A stretch of DNA of 52,830 nucleotides from an uncultured Anaerolineae bacterium (lineage in GTDB: Bacteria > Chloroflexota > Anaerolineae > Anaerolineales > Villigracilaceae), in assembly GCA_903910795.1 (NCBI GenBank), contig CAIWAX010000276.1, positions 1 through 52,830 on the forward strand, given 5' to 3'. The translations under genes and the position numbers were made by a program. Below the pieces are notes generated by a model. The model was given only the letters and a program-made list of their open reading frames with translations. It did no database searches and was not told the DNA's origin. Below, in pieces: positions 1-8,248 of the stretch. How positions within the stretch are numbered: position 1 is the stretch's first letter; every line of letters starts with the position of its first letter.

Positions 1-153
1 CGTGACGACACTAGAAAATAGCAACTTATGCGGTATTGCCTTAATCTAATCCCGCGGATTGAACTTTGGGCAACAAGAAATGACCCTGCGGCTTCAAAAA
101 CGCAAGGAAACACCTTACCAAATTCATCAACGTTTCAGTTCGTTTATTTAACA

Positions 154-355
154 GTAACTGCTCACGGGTTGCTTAATTGTTGGCGATGACGACCTAACCC
201 CCGGCCCTCGCCAAGAACACACGATTTGCTTGGCAAATCGCACCGGAACGCAAGTGCAGGTGTGCGAGGTGAAAGAACCCTTCCCGTTTCGGGAAGGGGG
301 GACAGTACTTTTCGTGGTGTTTTGCGCAGCAAACAAACGATAATTTTCACCTTTA
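154..355 (-). mobile_element. Degenerate copy of the window's dispersed repeat (MITE-like, copy 1)
   Basis: Read on the minus strand this stretch matches the copies at 36269-36417 and 39131-39276. It has GTGAAAATTATCG followed by TTGTTTG, then AGGTCGTCATCGCC, then AAGCAACCCGTGAGCAGTTAC at its end. The terminal GTAACTGCTCACGGG (154-168, plus strand) is the same inverted repeat that bounds the other copies. The other terminus is not recognisable. It contains two internal palindromes, CCCTTCCCG/CGGGAAGGG near 279-298 and CGATTTGC/GCAAATCG near 223-241. No coding potential was seen in 1-395. Confidence 0.55.
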
Positions 356-395
356 TACCAAAAGCAGTATGTTTTTTACCGAAATGCACCATTAA

Positions 396-437
396 CCCCA
401 AAAGCCCACGATTTTGCAATCGTGGGCTTTTGGGGTA
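396..437. terminator. Perfect 19-bp hairpin ending the defence operon
   Basis: CCCCAAAAGCCCACGATT (397-414), a TTGC loop, then the exact complement at 419-436, with one more A-T pair outside. It lies 16 nt beyond the stop codon of the DUF499 gene. There is no long U run outside the stem, but the stem itself carries A4/T4. It probably marks the end of the minus-strand operon, which means no fourth gene follows the ATPase. Confidence 0.65.
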
Positions 438-452
438 TTCCAGTATTTTCAA

Positions 453-3284
453 TTAATTTTGATCCACTTCAATATCTGCTTCGTCCAGCGGCTCATAAAG
501 TGCGTTTCGCAGCCAGGCCGGATCAAAACCTTCCGGTTTTTGGGCTTCGAGTGTGATGCGTATTTCCCCAACAGCCTCAGCCAGGTTTTTAAAGGCGTTC
601 CAGGCGGCGAATAACTGATGGCGGTTCATTGACATACTCAGGCGCAAACGAGTGGGTCGGACGTTGTAAGGCACAGAAACTGAGAGGGTTGGCTCAGGCT
701 GGGCGGCAGGCACGGCGGGCCAATCCGCACCCATTGTTTGCGATGGAGTCTCAACGGGGGAAACAGGCCTTTCAGGGCGAATGGCCTCCGGCAGCACAAT
801 GACGCTGCCGGAGGTATCGACTTCATCAGCCGAGAGCCCGGACAAGCGTACATTGACGGCATCCACCAGATACACTCTTTCGTTGTCATGCATCCCGTCA
901 AAGTTTACCTGGCTACCGCGGCCCACATAGCCAAATTTCCCGGTCTGTACTCCATCGGCAATCGCACGTCGAATCGTCGCCTCGCTGTCGAGACGGGGGA
1001 ATCCGGGGATGGCGTAGAATTGTTCAACGATTTGCTCGGTACGCACACCCAACACAGAGCTACCTCCCATGCGCATCAATTCAAGTAATTTATCAGAGGT
1101 GATGGTATCGAAGACCTTCTTGGGTGGAAAAGCGAGAATTTCCATCAGGCGCTCATGCAGCCCCTGAGCGCTTAGTGCGCGGCCGGATAGATTGACTTTC
1201 TCCAGTTCAACGTTGTTGCCCTCGATTCGCGCCGGCAGCCAGACGGACTGGTAAAGGTTGCGCATGGCTGATTCAAAGGCAGTCTTCTCATTACTTTCAC
1301 GCTCTTTTAGTTGCTCCAATTGGGTGGTGGTGAGATTGAGGGCGGTACGTTTGCTGCGCACACGTTCCACTGCTTTCATATACTTCATGGCATGCCGCAG
1401 AGGGTTGACCTGGTTTCGATCCGGGAAGGCCAGCCCGAGGCCGTTGCGGTAGCGGCGCGGAGTATCAGCATGTTTGGTGAAATACTCGCTGGCCAGGGCT
1501 TCCTGTATGGAATCAACCTCCAGGGATGCATCAAGCGGCAAATATGCCAGCAGAAAACGGGGTTCACGATCGGGAATGTTCGCGCTGCCAAGCGGCCAAA
1601 GGATGGCCGATGAACGTCCACGCAGACGGTTTTCGAGTTGCTCCTGAATGGCCTGGTCGATTTCCTCGCGTTGAACATGCTCGGCTTCCTGTTCCAGCGT
1701 TTGAGTGATATTGGGGCTGGTTCTGAAAACATAACGCACACCGTCGTAGTGCAAATACAGGCATTGTTCACGCAGATCTTTGAGAACCGCCTGGGTGGTG
1801 ATACTGTCGAGTTCGGGGCTGACAATGGCCGAAAGAAGTTCGTTCTCGGTGACACCCGTGGCGATTGCCTCACCGCCGGGTTCGCCCGGTCGACTTAGAC
1901 CCCCAAAGGAGTACATCAGAATGGCTGTGGCGATTCTCCTGGCAGGGTGAACATTCGTAAAGCGTGGGTTCTCGCGCACCAGGCGTTCATCAATGCGCGG
2001 GACGCGGGCATTTGGGCCAAAGAAATCGCGTTCCAAAACAGACTTGAAAGGTTCGCGCTGACCTACTTCGGTGAAAAAAGCCTGTGCCACATCGCCATTT
2101 TCGAGGGGAACATCCCCTGGAGCCAGTAAGATGCCAGCCTTGTTTTCGTGTTTCAATGTGTAAAGACAAACGGCCAAAAAGCGCAAGGCCCCACGGGTGC
2201 GCTGAAAGTGTGGCAGGGAAGCCCAGCGTTCGCGCATGATGTCGATCAAAACCGGGTGGAATGGGTAAGCGGATTCAAAACGGTCTTTTAGCGCCAGCCT
2301 GTCATGTTCCGCATCTCTGCGCGCCGAATCGTCAGGGGCGTGAGCCATTTTCATGCGCGTGACTTCAATCGACATGAGTTCAGCGATGGCCTGTGTCGCA
2401 ACGGCTTCCGGGGTTTCAGCCAGTAAACGCTTACGCAAGACTGGCAGTATCTCATCGCCGCTGACCGGTTCCCGCTTGGCATCCACACGGGAGGTCAGGT
2501 GATCGAGCATGTCCAGCAGGGGTTCATTGCCATAAGCTTCACTGGCGCTGGCCTGCAAACTGTAAACCATGACCACGCGCGGCGTTCCAGCAGACTCGAC
2601 CGAGAGATTATGCAGAAATTCCTGGCTTTGACGGCCCAGAGTGGAATCGCCAATGGTTTTAGCGCTGGCGCGTTCAATATATTTGAGAACTTCATCCAGC
2701 AAAATCAATGTGGAAGTCGGGTGGACGGCTGCCTTGCCGAGCATACGCGCCACCACATCCCCACCGGGAGCGGTTTGATCCCGGTCGTGGGCTTCCACCA
2801 GACTGTAACAGCCCAATTGAGCGGCCAGATTACCCCACATGGTTTGAACAGAATGGCCGTTGATCACGCTTCCATTGACATCGAATTTCTCGCCATCAAA
2901 AACGGCGATGCGCACCGGGCCAGGATCGGGCAAACCAACGGCTTCCGGTAAATCATTAAGCGCGGAGCGCTCTTTAGCGGCATGGTAGAGCGCCGCCAAG
3001 GTATGCGACTTGCCGCCGCCAAATGGGGAGCGTAGTTGCAGCACACGGTCACCCTCACCGCCCGCCAGACCACTGAGTACATCATCCAGCAGCCGGCGCA
3101 GACCGCTCGTTAGATGGGTGGCAGCAAAAAACGCGCGCGATTCACGGTACAGGCGCGGCACGCCGGGATCATTGGCGACCAGCGCGCCCAGATCAATGGC
3201 GTAGATGGCGGTAGCTTTTTCGCCCGCTTCCACATCAGATTGCAGGCGCACGATTTCAGACCAGGGGCGCAGGGGTTCAGGCAT
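453..3284 (-). CDS. DUF499 family P-loop ATPase (phage-defence associated)
   Basis: 943 residues. A Walker A-like P-loop SPFGGGKSHT lies at residues 86-95 and a Walker B LILLDE at 193-198, so this is an ATPase of the DUF499 family. Members of this family sit beside DUF1156 methylases in phage-defence islands, and their molecular role is unresolved. The rest of the protein is long and mostly helical, with a Pro-rich linker near residues 840-870 before a final conserved block. The ATG at 3284 follows AAGGA and overlaps the end of the nuclease gene by 8 nt, so the two are translationally coupled. It is the last gene of a three-gene minus-strand operon. The family assignment is firm; the defence role is inferred from the company it keeps. 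Confidence 0.9.
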   Translation of the reverse strand: MPEPLRPWSEIVRLQSDVEAGEKATAIYAIDLGALVANDPGVPRLYRESRAFFAATHLTSGLRRLLDDVLSGLAGGEGDRVLQLRSPFGGGKSHTLAALYHAAKERSALNDLPEAVGLPDPGPVRIAVFDGEKFDVNGSVINGHSVQTMWGNLAAQLGCYSLVEAHDRDQTAPGGDVVARMLGKAAVHPTSTLILLDEVLKYIERASAKTIGDSTLGRQSQEFLHNLSVESAGTPRVVMVYSLQASASEAYGNEPLLDMLDHLTSRVDAKREPVSGDEILPVLRKRLLAETPEAVATQAIAELMSIEVTRMKMAHAPDDSARRDAEHDRLALKDRFESAYPFHPVLIDIMRERWASLPHFQRTRGALRFLAVCLYTLKHENKAGILLAPGDVPLENGDVAQAFFTEVGQREPFKSVLERDFFGPNARVPRIDERLVRENPRFTNVHPARRIATAILMYSFGGLSRPGEPGGEAIATGVTENELLSAIVSPELDSITTQAVLKDLREQCLYLHYDGVRYVFRTSPNITQTLEQEAEHVQREEIDQAIQEQLENRLRGRSSAILWPLGSANIPDREPRFLLAYLPLDASLEVDSIQEALASEYFTKHADTPRRYRNGLGLAFPDRNQVNPLRHAMKYMKAVERVRSKRTALNLTTTQLEQLKERESNEKTAFESAMRNLYQSVWLPARIEGNNVELEKVNLSGRALSAQGLHERLMEILAFPPKKVFDTITSDKLLELMRMGGSSVLGVRTEQIVEQFYAIPGFPRLDSEATIRRAIADGVQTGKFGYVGRGSQVNFDGMHDNERVYLVDAVNVRLSGLSADEVDTSGSVIVLPEAIRPERPVSPVETPSQTMGADWPAVPAAQPEPTLSVSVPYNVRPTRLRLSMSMNRHQLFAAWNAFKNLAEAVGEIRITLEAQKPEGFDPAWLRNALYEPLDEADIEVDQN

Positions 3285-3924
3285 GTGTTTTTCCTTCCAG
3301 ATTCTGTTTCAATTCGGCTACTGCCGCATCCAGATAGCGCAATTGGCGGTCAATAAAACCGGCCAGTTGCGGAGCGCGAAAGAGTTCATCAAGATAGAGT
3401 AGTTCGAGCGGCGCCTGGTAGGCGTTGGTCAGTAGAGTATGCACCTGTTGGTGCTGCGGGCTGCGCGCCGCCACCACCAGGATTTTCCCTGCGATGCGAT
3501 GACCTTCCAGACCATCCACCAGCAGGAACAGGCCTTTGGTCGGAGTCTTAATGAAGTTATTGGTTGCCACCGCCAGATCAAATTGGCCGGTTTGATCAGC
3601 ACCGCCCCAGCTTTTCAGTTCGGCCAGGTAGCGTTGATCGCCTTTTTCGAGCAGCAGATCGGGCTGCATGCGCGAACGTTTTTGGAGCAGCCCAATCACC
3701 TCGTTTACATTCAGTTCACGGCCCAGCTTGCGGCGGCCATCGAACAGCGCATCGATGGCTTTTTGAATATCCGCCTTCTCAACTTTGGCAGGCCTGCGCA
3801 ATACACGATAGCCCGCCACATTGAACCATTCCATCACGATCGGTTCGTAGAAATTGGCGTAGCCCTGTATCCAGTAGCGGAAGGCGTGGATTTGTTCGGG
3901 TGTGAAATCCATTGCTGCGGTCAT
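3277..3924 (-). CDS. Small PD-(D/E)XK nuclease-like protein
   Basis: 215 residues from the ATG at 3924. An in-frame TTG at 3981 would add 19 residues and an ATG at 3912 would remove 4. Residues 88-104 hold Pro-Asp, then 12 residues, then Glu-Leu-Lys (PD at 88-89, ELK at 102-104) inside the pattern strand, loop, strand. This is the catalytic core signature of PD-(D/E)XK nucleases. No other domain was recognised. It lies between a DNA methylase and an ATPase and overlaps the ATPase start by 8 nt, so it is the natural candidate for the cutting subunit of the cassette. A Shine-Dalgarno is weak (AAAGG 13 nt upstream). The fold call rests on one motif read by eye. Confidence 0.7.
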   Translation of the reverse strand: MTAAMDFTPEQIHAFRYWIQGYANFYEPIVMEWFNVAGYRVLRRPAKVEKADIQKAIDALFDGRRKLGRELNVNEVIGLLQKRSRMQPDLLLEKGDQRYLAELKSWGGADQTGQFDLAVATNNFIKTPTKGLFLLVDGLEGHRIAGKILVVAARSPQHQQVHTLLTNAYQAPLELLYLDELFRAPQLAGFIDRQLRYLDAAVAELKQNLEGKTHA

Positions 3925-3934
3925 TCGTAAAAAT

Positions 3935-3963
3935 TTGCCTTTCAGCAGGTAATCCTGTATAAT
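3935..3963 (+). promoter_or_regulatory. Sigma-70-type promoter facing away from the nuclease gene
   Basis: TTGCCT at 3935-3940, a 17-nt spacer and a consensus TATAAT at 3958-3963. It points along the plus strand, opposite to the operon in which it lies. Transcription would start near 3970, in the gap between the nuclease and methylase genes. Confidence 0.6.
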
Positions 3964-3969
3964 AAAATT

Positions 3970-4078
3970 GCCATTGGACAAAATTCGGCTCCATGCCGTG
4001 AGGAAACCCTGCGAAGCAGGGTGGCCCTATATCCCTGGCGAGCAGTTATTTCAAGCCGCTCATTTGAGCGGTTTTTTT
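3970..4078 (+). ncRNA. Putative small RNA inside the defence cassette
   Basis: About 110 nt between a consensus-like promoter and an intrinsic terminator, with no open frame of note. The predicted RNA can form a closing stem (GCTC at 3988-3991 with GAGC at 4040-4043, GCC at 3995-3997 with GGC at 4037-4039) around a stable inner hairpin CCCTGC-GAA-GCAGGG (4007-4021). It matches none of the RNA families I know (SRP, 6S and common riboswitches were considered). It is convergent with the 3' end of the methylase gene. Its existence is inferred from the signals alone. Confidence 0.45.
4056..4078 (+). terminator. Intrinsic terminator, plus strand
   Basis: CCGCTC-ATTT-GAGCGG stem (4056-4071) directly followed by seven T (4072-4078). 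The T run is only on the plus-strand side, so it does not serve the minus-strand operon. No plus-strand protein gene precedes it, which is what suggests the small RNA. Confidence 0.75.
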
Positions 4079-4083
4079 ATTCC

Positions 4084-7017
4084 TTATCTTTCCAGCGAGC
4101 CGCGATGTGAATCAATCAGCGTACGCCAGTTGGTGGTCAGTTTGCGCAGGGCGGCGGCTTCGGCGCCTTTGGATCCAGCAATGGCTTTGCCCGCCTCGCC
4201 GCCGGAAAGCGTCTGACCGGCCAGGGTTTGCGAGACGACCCGCAGCCGCTCAATATCCGGCTTGGCTTCATCCAGATAGGCCGGGATGAGCGCCGGGCGG
4301 TTTTCCACCAGCCACAGCAGGCGGTGCAGCACATCAATCAAAGCGCTTTGTTCGGGTTGGGTGCTGATTGCCAAAAGGGGTTGGGCATGCTGGTCGGACA
4401 GGCCCAGTTTTTCATCCGCGCCGCGCTCATTAAAATCGCGCAGTATATATTGACCCTTGTTCTTGACCACCAGCGGATTGCTGCCGGAAGTCAGGGCGCG
4501 CGGGCCTTCCAGTTCGACGTGCTGGGGATAGGCAAACACAATCGCCTCGCCCGCATCCAGCGCCGATAAACGATAGGCGAAGCGCCACAACACATAAAAG
4601 CGCGTGACCGGGTCGATGCCGCTGATGCCGGCCGAGTTGACCCCAAACAGTTTTTCGAGCAGGGCCTCCAGCACCGCGCCTTCCACTTCGGCCAGGAAGG
4701 TGTCGGCCGGGACGGGCTCGCCGTTGGCGTATTCCACGCGCGCATATTTGGTGAAGGCCCGCAGACCGGCGCCCACGCAGGCGATCACCAGGTCGGCCCC
4801 GGTCACACCCATCGCCCACAGGCGTTCCAGGCGCTCGCGCACAATGGTTTGCAGGTCGGGCCGCACCTCACGCTCGTAATTGGCAGTTTCATTGCCTTCA
4901 CGCCGCCGGGCGATAAGAAAAATGGAAGATGCCAGTGCCGCTGAATCCATTGCGCGTAAACGCGCGCCCATTTCGGTATCCAAAGGCCACGCCTCTGTTA
5001 CTGTAAACCCGGCTGTGCGCAAAGCATCGACCAGGGTAGACCAGCCAAGTGTAGTTTTGTGAGCATACACAATCACCATTGGCGCAGAAGGTTTCAGGAT
5101 GCGCCCGGCTTCTACAAAAGCCTTTGCCATTATTTCTTCATAAAAACGCCGCGCAGCTTCTTTATCGCGATGATGACGGCCTGCATCCATGATCGCTTCC
5201 AGCTTTTTGGGAGCAAGTTCAGATGAAAAATGCTCTGGATAGAGAAAACCAATACTTCTTTTTAGCCACACATAGAAAAAATCTGACAAATCAGAGTAAG
5301 GAACATTGTCGTAATATGGTGGATCGGTAATGATTGCATCAAAAGTATTTTTTTCAAAAGCAGTCTGAGACGCGGAACCGCGTTTTGCTTGCGCAATGCC
5401 AGACAAATCATCATTGTTTTGAATGTAGCCGGTTATCCAGGCCAGTGACGAAAGCGCGTTGCCCGAAGCATTTCCAAAGGGATTCAGTTCAACAAAATCC
5501 CAGATCATACCCAGGGCCTGCCGGGCATAAGTATGCCCAATTTTTTCGCCTGTATTGTGCCAGCTACAAAAACTGCTGTTGTAATCCGCCAGGCGATCCA
5601 CAAGAATCCCAAGATAGGTGGTGATGGCTTTGGCACGTTCAAGGGTGTAGCCTTGCTCAAGCAATTTTTTGTAAGCTGAATGAGTTTGGGATGCAAAAGT
5701 CAGCAAGGAAAGCATTTGCCGCGCGTTAAATAGTTGTCCCCAACTTTCAAAACCATACAGTTTTACAAAAAAAGCACCGCGCGCATCAACAACCGGCAAA
5801 GTTTCTGTGGGGACAGTCAGTGAACCGGCAATATCATTCTGGGATGCTTTTTCCAATACACGAATGCGGTGTTGAATAACTTCAATATCAGGCAGAACAG
5901 CGGGCATATTCTCTGTCGCAAGATACGTTTTGCCCTGTTTATCCTGTTGGGTACAAACCACCACCATTAATTGTTCACCGATCCGCCCTGCTTTTCCTTC
6001 AACTTTCACATAAGAACTATCCGCCACCGTTCCGCAGAATGGGCAGGCCACATTTCCACCCTTGCTGCCAGCTTCGGGGTCAAAACCCAGGCCTTCCAAC
6101 GTTTTGGCTTTTACCACCTTGTACTGCACCCGTTTTTCACCATTGGCAGGCAGGATCGGCTGCAGGGCCACATAGCGCCCGGCTTTCTTGGCCAGCCAGG
6201 TCTGGCGCGCCAGCGGCACAATCGCGCCGCAGTCCGGGTTCTTGCAGGGCACGGTGCGCGTCCAGAGATAGGCCACCGGCGTCAAAAAACCCGTGTCGTA
6301 CCTGCCTGTGGGCTGTCTGACCGCCAGGTTCATATCCAACTGCTTTTCTTCCTGCGACTTTTTTTGCGCTTGCGGGTCGGGGATGGGCGGGTACAGGTCG
6401 CCAATCTCGGCGCGCGCCTGTTCCAGCACCCACTTGCCCCAGTGCTCCACCTCCGCCGCCAGCCCGGCCCAGCTGCCATCCGGCGCGCTGCCCCTGGCCG
6501 AAGGGTCGGGCCTGCCGAACTGCTGGGGGTAAACCAGCGTGCACAATTCAATCAGGTGCGCCACCGGGTTCAGGTCAAGCGCATAAGCCTCACAGCCCAG
6601 GCGCAGCGCTTCCAACGGGATCGCGCCGCCCCCGGCAAACATATCCAGCACGCGCGGGCGCGGCGCGCGCCCGGCTTCAATATCCTCGGCGGTCACCAGC
6701 TCGCCGCGTTCCAGGCTCAGGCGTTCGGCGTGCGCCCGCAAAATGTGCCTCTGCGCCTGGCGGATTTTTTCGGCGCTGCCCGGGTACTTGCACAGCGCCG
6801 TGACGAACTCATCCGCATCCTTGCGTTCCTGTTTATTGGATGGGGCTGCAACCAGCGCGCCGTAGACCGCTGCCCGCGCTGCCACCAACGGACGGCGCGC
6901 CCACCACAGGTGCAGGGTCGAGATGTGACCCTTGCGGATCGATTTCTCGCGCCGGGCTTCCGTGGAAATGGCTTCGATGGGGATGTAATCTTCAATCAGG
7001 CGTTGATCGTTGGGCAT
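4084..7017 (-). CDS. DUF1156 DNA adenine methylase with zinc ribbon
   Basis: 977 residues. The N-terminus (about 1-70) is the DUF1156 domain with the typical RKGHISTLHLWWARRP segment. The SAM-binding motif VLDMFAGGG is at 123-131. Cys pairs at 258/263 and 325/328 form a zinc ribbon, and the catalytic DPPY motif is at 565-568. The order of motifs fits an amino-methyltransferase acting on adenine or N4-cytosine. It is the first gene of the operon methylase, nuclease, ATPase, and probably modifies host DNA so that it is spared. The ATG at 7017 has only a weak GAGAA upstream. The gap to the next gene is about 160 bp and holds the antisense promoter and terminator. Confidence 0.9.
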   Translation of the reverse strand: MPNDQRLIEDYIPIEAISTEARREKSIRKGHISTLHLWWARRPLVAARAAVYGALVAAPSNKQERKDADEFVTALCKYPGSAEKIRQAQRHILRAHAERLSLERGELVTAEDIEAGRAPRPRVLDMFAGGGAIPLEALRLGCEAYALDLNPVAHLIELCTLVYPQQFGRPDPSARGSAPDGSWAGLAAEVEHWGKWVLEQARAEIGDLYPPIPDPQAQKKSQEEKQLDMNLAVRQPTGRYDTGFLTPVAYLWTRTVPCKNPDCGAIVPLARQTWLAKKAGRYVALQPILPANGEKRVQYKVVKAKTLEGLGFDPEAGSKGGNVACPFCGTVADSSYVKVEGKAGRIGEQLMVVVCTQQDKQGKTYLATENMPAVLPDIEVIQHRIRVLEKASQNDIAGSLTVPTETLPVVDARGAFFVKLYGFESWGQLFNARQMLSLLTFASQTHSAYKKLLEQGYTLERAKAITTYLGILVDRLADYNSSFCSWHNTGEKIGHTYARQALGMIWDFVELNPFGNASGNALSSLAWITGYIQNNDDLSGIAQAKRGSASQTAFEKNTFDAIITDPPYYDNVPYSDLSDFFYVWLKRSIGFLYPEHFSSELAPKKLEAIMDAGRHHRDKEAARRFYEEIMAKAFVEAGRILKPSAPMVIVYAHKTTLGWSTLVDALRTAGFTVTEAWPLDTEMGARLRAMDSAALASSIFLIARRREGNETANYEREVRPDLQTIVRERLERLWAMGVTGADLVIACVGAGLRAFTKYARVEYANGEPVPADTFLAEVEGAVLEALLEKLFGVNSAGISGIDPVTRFYVLWRFAYRLSALDAGEAIVFAYPQHVELEGPRALTSGSNPLVVKNKGQYILRDFNERGADEKLGLSDQHAQPLLAISTQPEQSALIDVLHRLLWLVENRPALIPAYLDEAKPDIERLRVVSQTLAGQTLSGGEAGKAIAGSKGAEAAALRKLTTNWRTLIDSHRGSLER

Positions 7018-7225
7018 GGGTTATTCTCAAATTTGGCTGATAAGGATGGGGCAGTGATCCCCCATTTGGATGGCTGTAGTATACAGCAAATTTTTATTTG
7101 GCGCTTCCTTGCACGCTGATCGTTTACCGGCTCGAACCGGCATGGTTTCATTAACAATCTTGCGCGTGCGTTTCAACGCGGAATGGATTAGAATTAAAAC
7201 ACTCTCACCCCTCAAGGAAGTATTT
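7018..7225. other. Divergent promoter region between the defence operon and the acyl-CoA operon
   Basis: Both operons read outward from this 208-bp gap. A TATACT (plus-strand AGTATA, 7078-7083) could be the minus-strand -10 box, but no good -35 is seen. Two short palindromes are present, TGGGG/CCCCA near 7047-7064 and CCGG/CCGG near 7124-7137. No operator could be assigned. Confidence 0.35.
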
Positions 7226-8221
7226 ATGCCCCGCCACCCCCAGATACTCGCTACCGGCAGTTACGTCCCCGAACGGATCGTCAGCAATGCGGAAATCGAT
7301 GCTCTGATGGGCGTCTCCACTTCCGAATGGCTGCTTGCCAATGTTGGCATCCGTGAGCGGCGCTGGATGGCGCCCGGGCAGGTCACCTCCGACCTGGTGG
7401 CTGAAGCCTCCAAAAGGGCGCTGGAACGCGCCGGGATCAACGCCGCCGATCTGGATTTGATCATCGTCTCCACCGATACGCCCGACTACCTGTCCCCATC
7501 CACTTCGGTGGTGGTGCAGTACAAACTCGGCGCGCACAAAGCCGGCTGTTACGATATCAATTCGGCCTGCGCGGGCTGGGTTATGGCGCTCGACCAGGGC
7601 GCGCGCTACCTGTTGACCGAACCGTTCTATAAATATGTGCTGGTGGCGGGCGGCTATGGGATGAGCCGCTTTATTAACCTGCAGGATAAGAAAACCGCCA
7701 ACCTGTTCGCGGATGGCGCCGGGGCGGTGGTGCTGGGCGTTGGCCCGCAGCCCGGCTTCCTGGCCAGCAATACGCTGGCGGTCGGCTCGTACCACGATGC
7801 GCTCGGGATTTATGGCGGTGGCACCGCGCGCCCGAGCAGTCCAGAAAACCTGTTAACCTTTGGCAGCCCGCGGGTGGAATTTGTGCGCAAGTTTCCCAGC
7901 ACTTTCAACACTGAATACTGGCCGAAATTAATGCAGGGCGCGCTCGGTAAGGCCGGGCTGAGCTTTGACGATATCGACCATTACTATTTCACGCAGCTCA
8001 ACCGGCGCACGATTGAAATGATGATGGATCTGCTCAGACAGCCTATCTCCAAAACACACTGGATCATGGACAAATGGGGTTACACCGGCTCACCCTGCGT
8101 GGTAATGGCGCTGGATGACGATCTGGCACAGGGCAGCGGGCCGCAACCCGGCCAGAACATCCTGTTCTGCGCCAGCGGCGGCGGGATCACCATGGCGTCC
8201 TCGGTCTGGCGCTGGGTTTAG
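7226..8221 (+). CDS. KAS III / FabH-like condensing-enzyme homologue with altered active site
   Basis: 331 residues with the thiolase fold of 3-oxoacyl-ACP synthase III. The acyl-accepting Cys is kept in NSACAGW. The block that in FabH reads PHQAN reads FTQLN here (His to Thr), and GNTSAA reads GYTGSP (Asn to Tyr). The two residues that decarboxylate malonyl-ACP are therefore missing, and classical FabH chemistry is unlikely. An acyltransferase or a non-decarboxylating condensation is possible. The ATG at 7226 follows AAGGAAG. It heads an operon with two acyl-CoA synthetases, two hydrolases and an SDR, so its substrates are probably CoA esters. The family call is sure; the reaction is not. 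Confidence 0.85.
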   Translation: MPRHPQILATGSYVPERIVSNAEIDALMGVSTSEWLLANVGIRERRWMAPGQVTSDLVAEASKRALERAGINAADLDLIIVSTDTPDYLSPSTSVVVQYKLGAHKAGCYDINSACAGWVMALDQGARYLLTEPFYKYVLVAGGYGMSRFINLQDKKTANLFADGAGAVVLGVGPQPGFLASNTLAVGSYHDALGIYGGGTARPSSPENLLTFGSPRVEFVRKFPSTFNTEYWPKLMQGALGKAGLSFDDIDHYYFTQLNRRTIEMMMDLLRQPISKTHWIMDKWGYTGSPCVVMALDDDLAQGSGPQPGQNILFCASGGGITMASSVWRWV

Positions 8222-8248
8222 CCGGGCGGTTTCTGAAGGAGTAAAAAA

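Noticed and set aside
3970-4078. The small RNA as an SRP RNA, 6S RNA or a known riboswitch.
   Set aside because: The conserved SRP loop (GGAA with AGCAGCC), the 6S bubble and the cores of common riboswitches were not found.
5971-7119. A long plus-strand open frame opposite the methylase gene.
   Set aside because: It is antisense to a gene with clear motifs and has no motif or ribosome binding site of its own; GC-rich third positions open such frames.
7226-8221. Calling this gene fabH (fatty acid synthesis).
   Set aside because: The catalytic His and Asn are replaced and the neighbours are CoA-ester genes, not fab genes.
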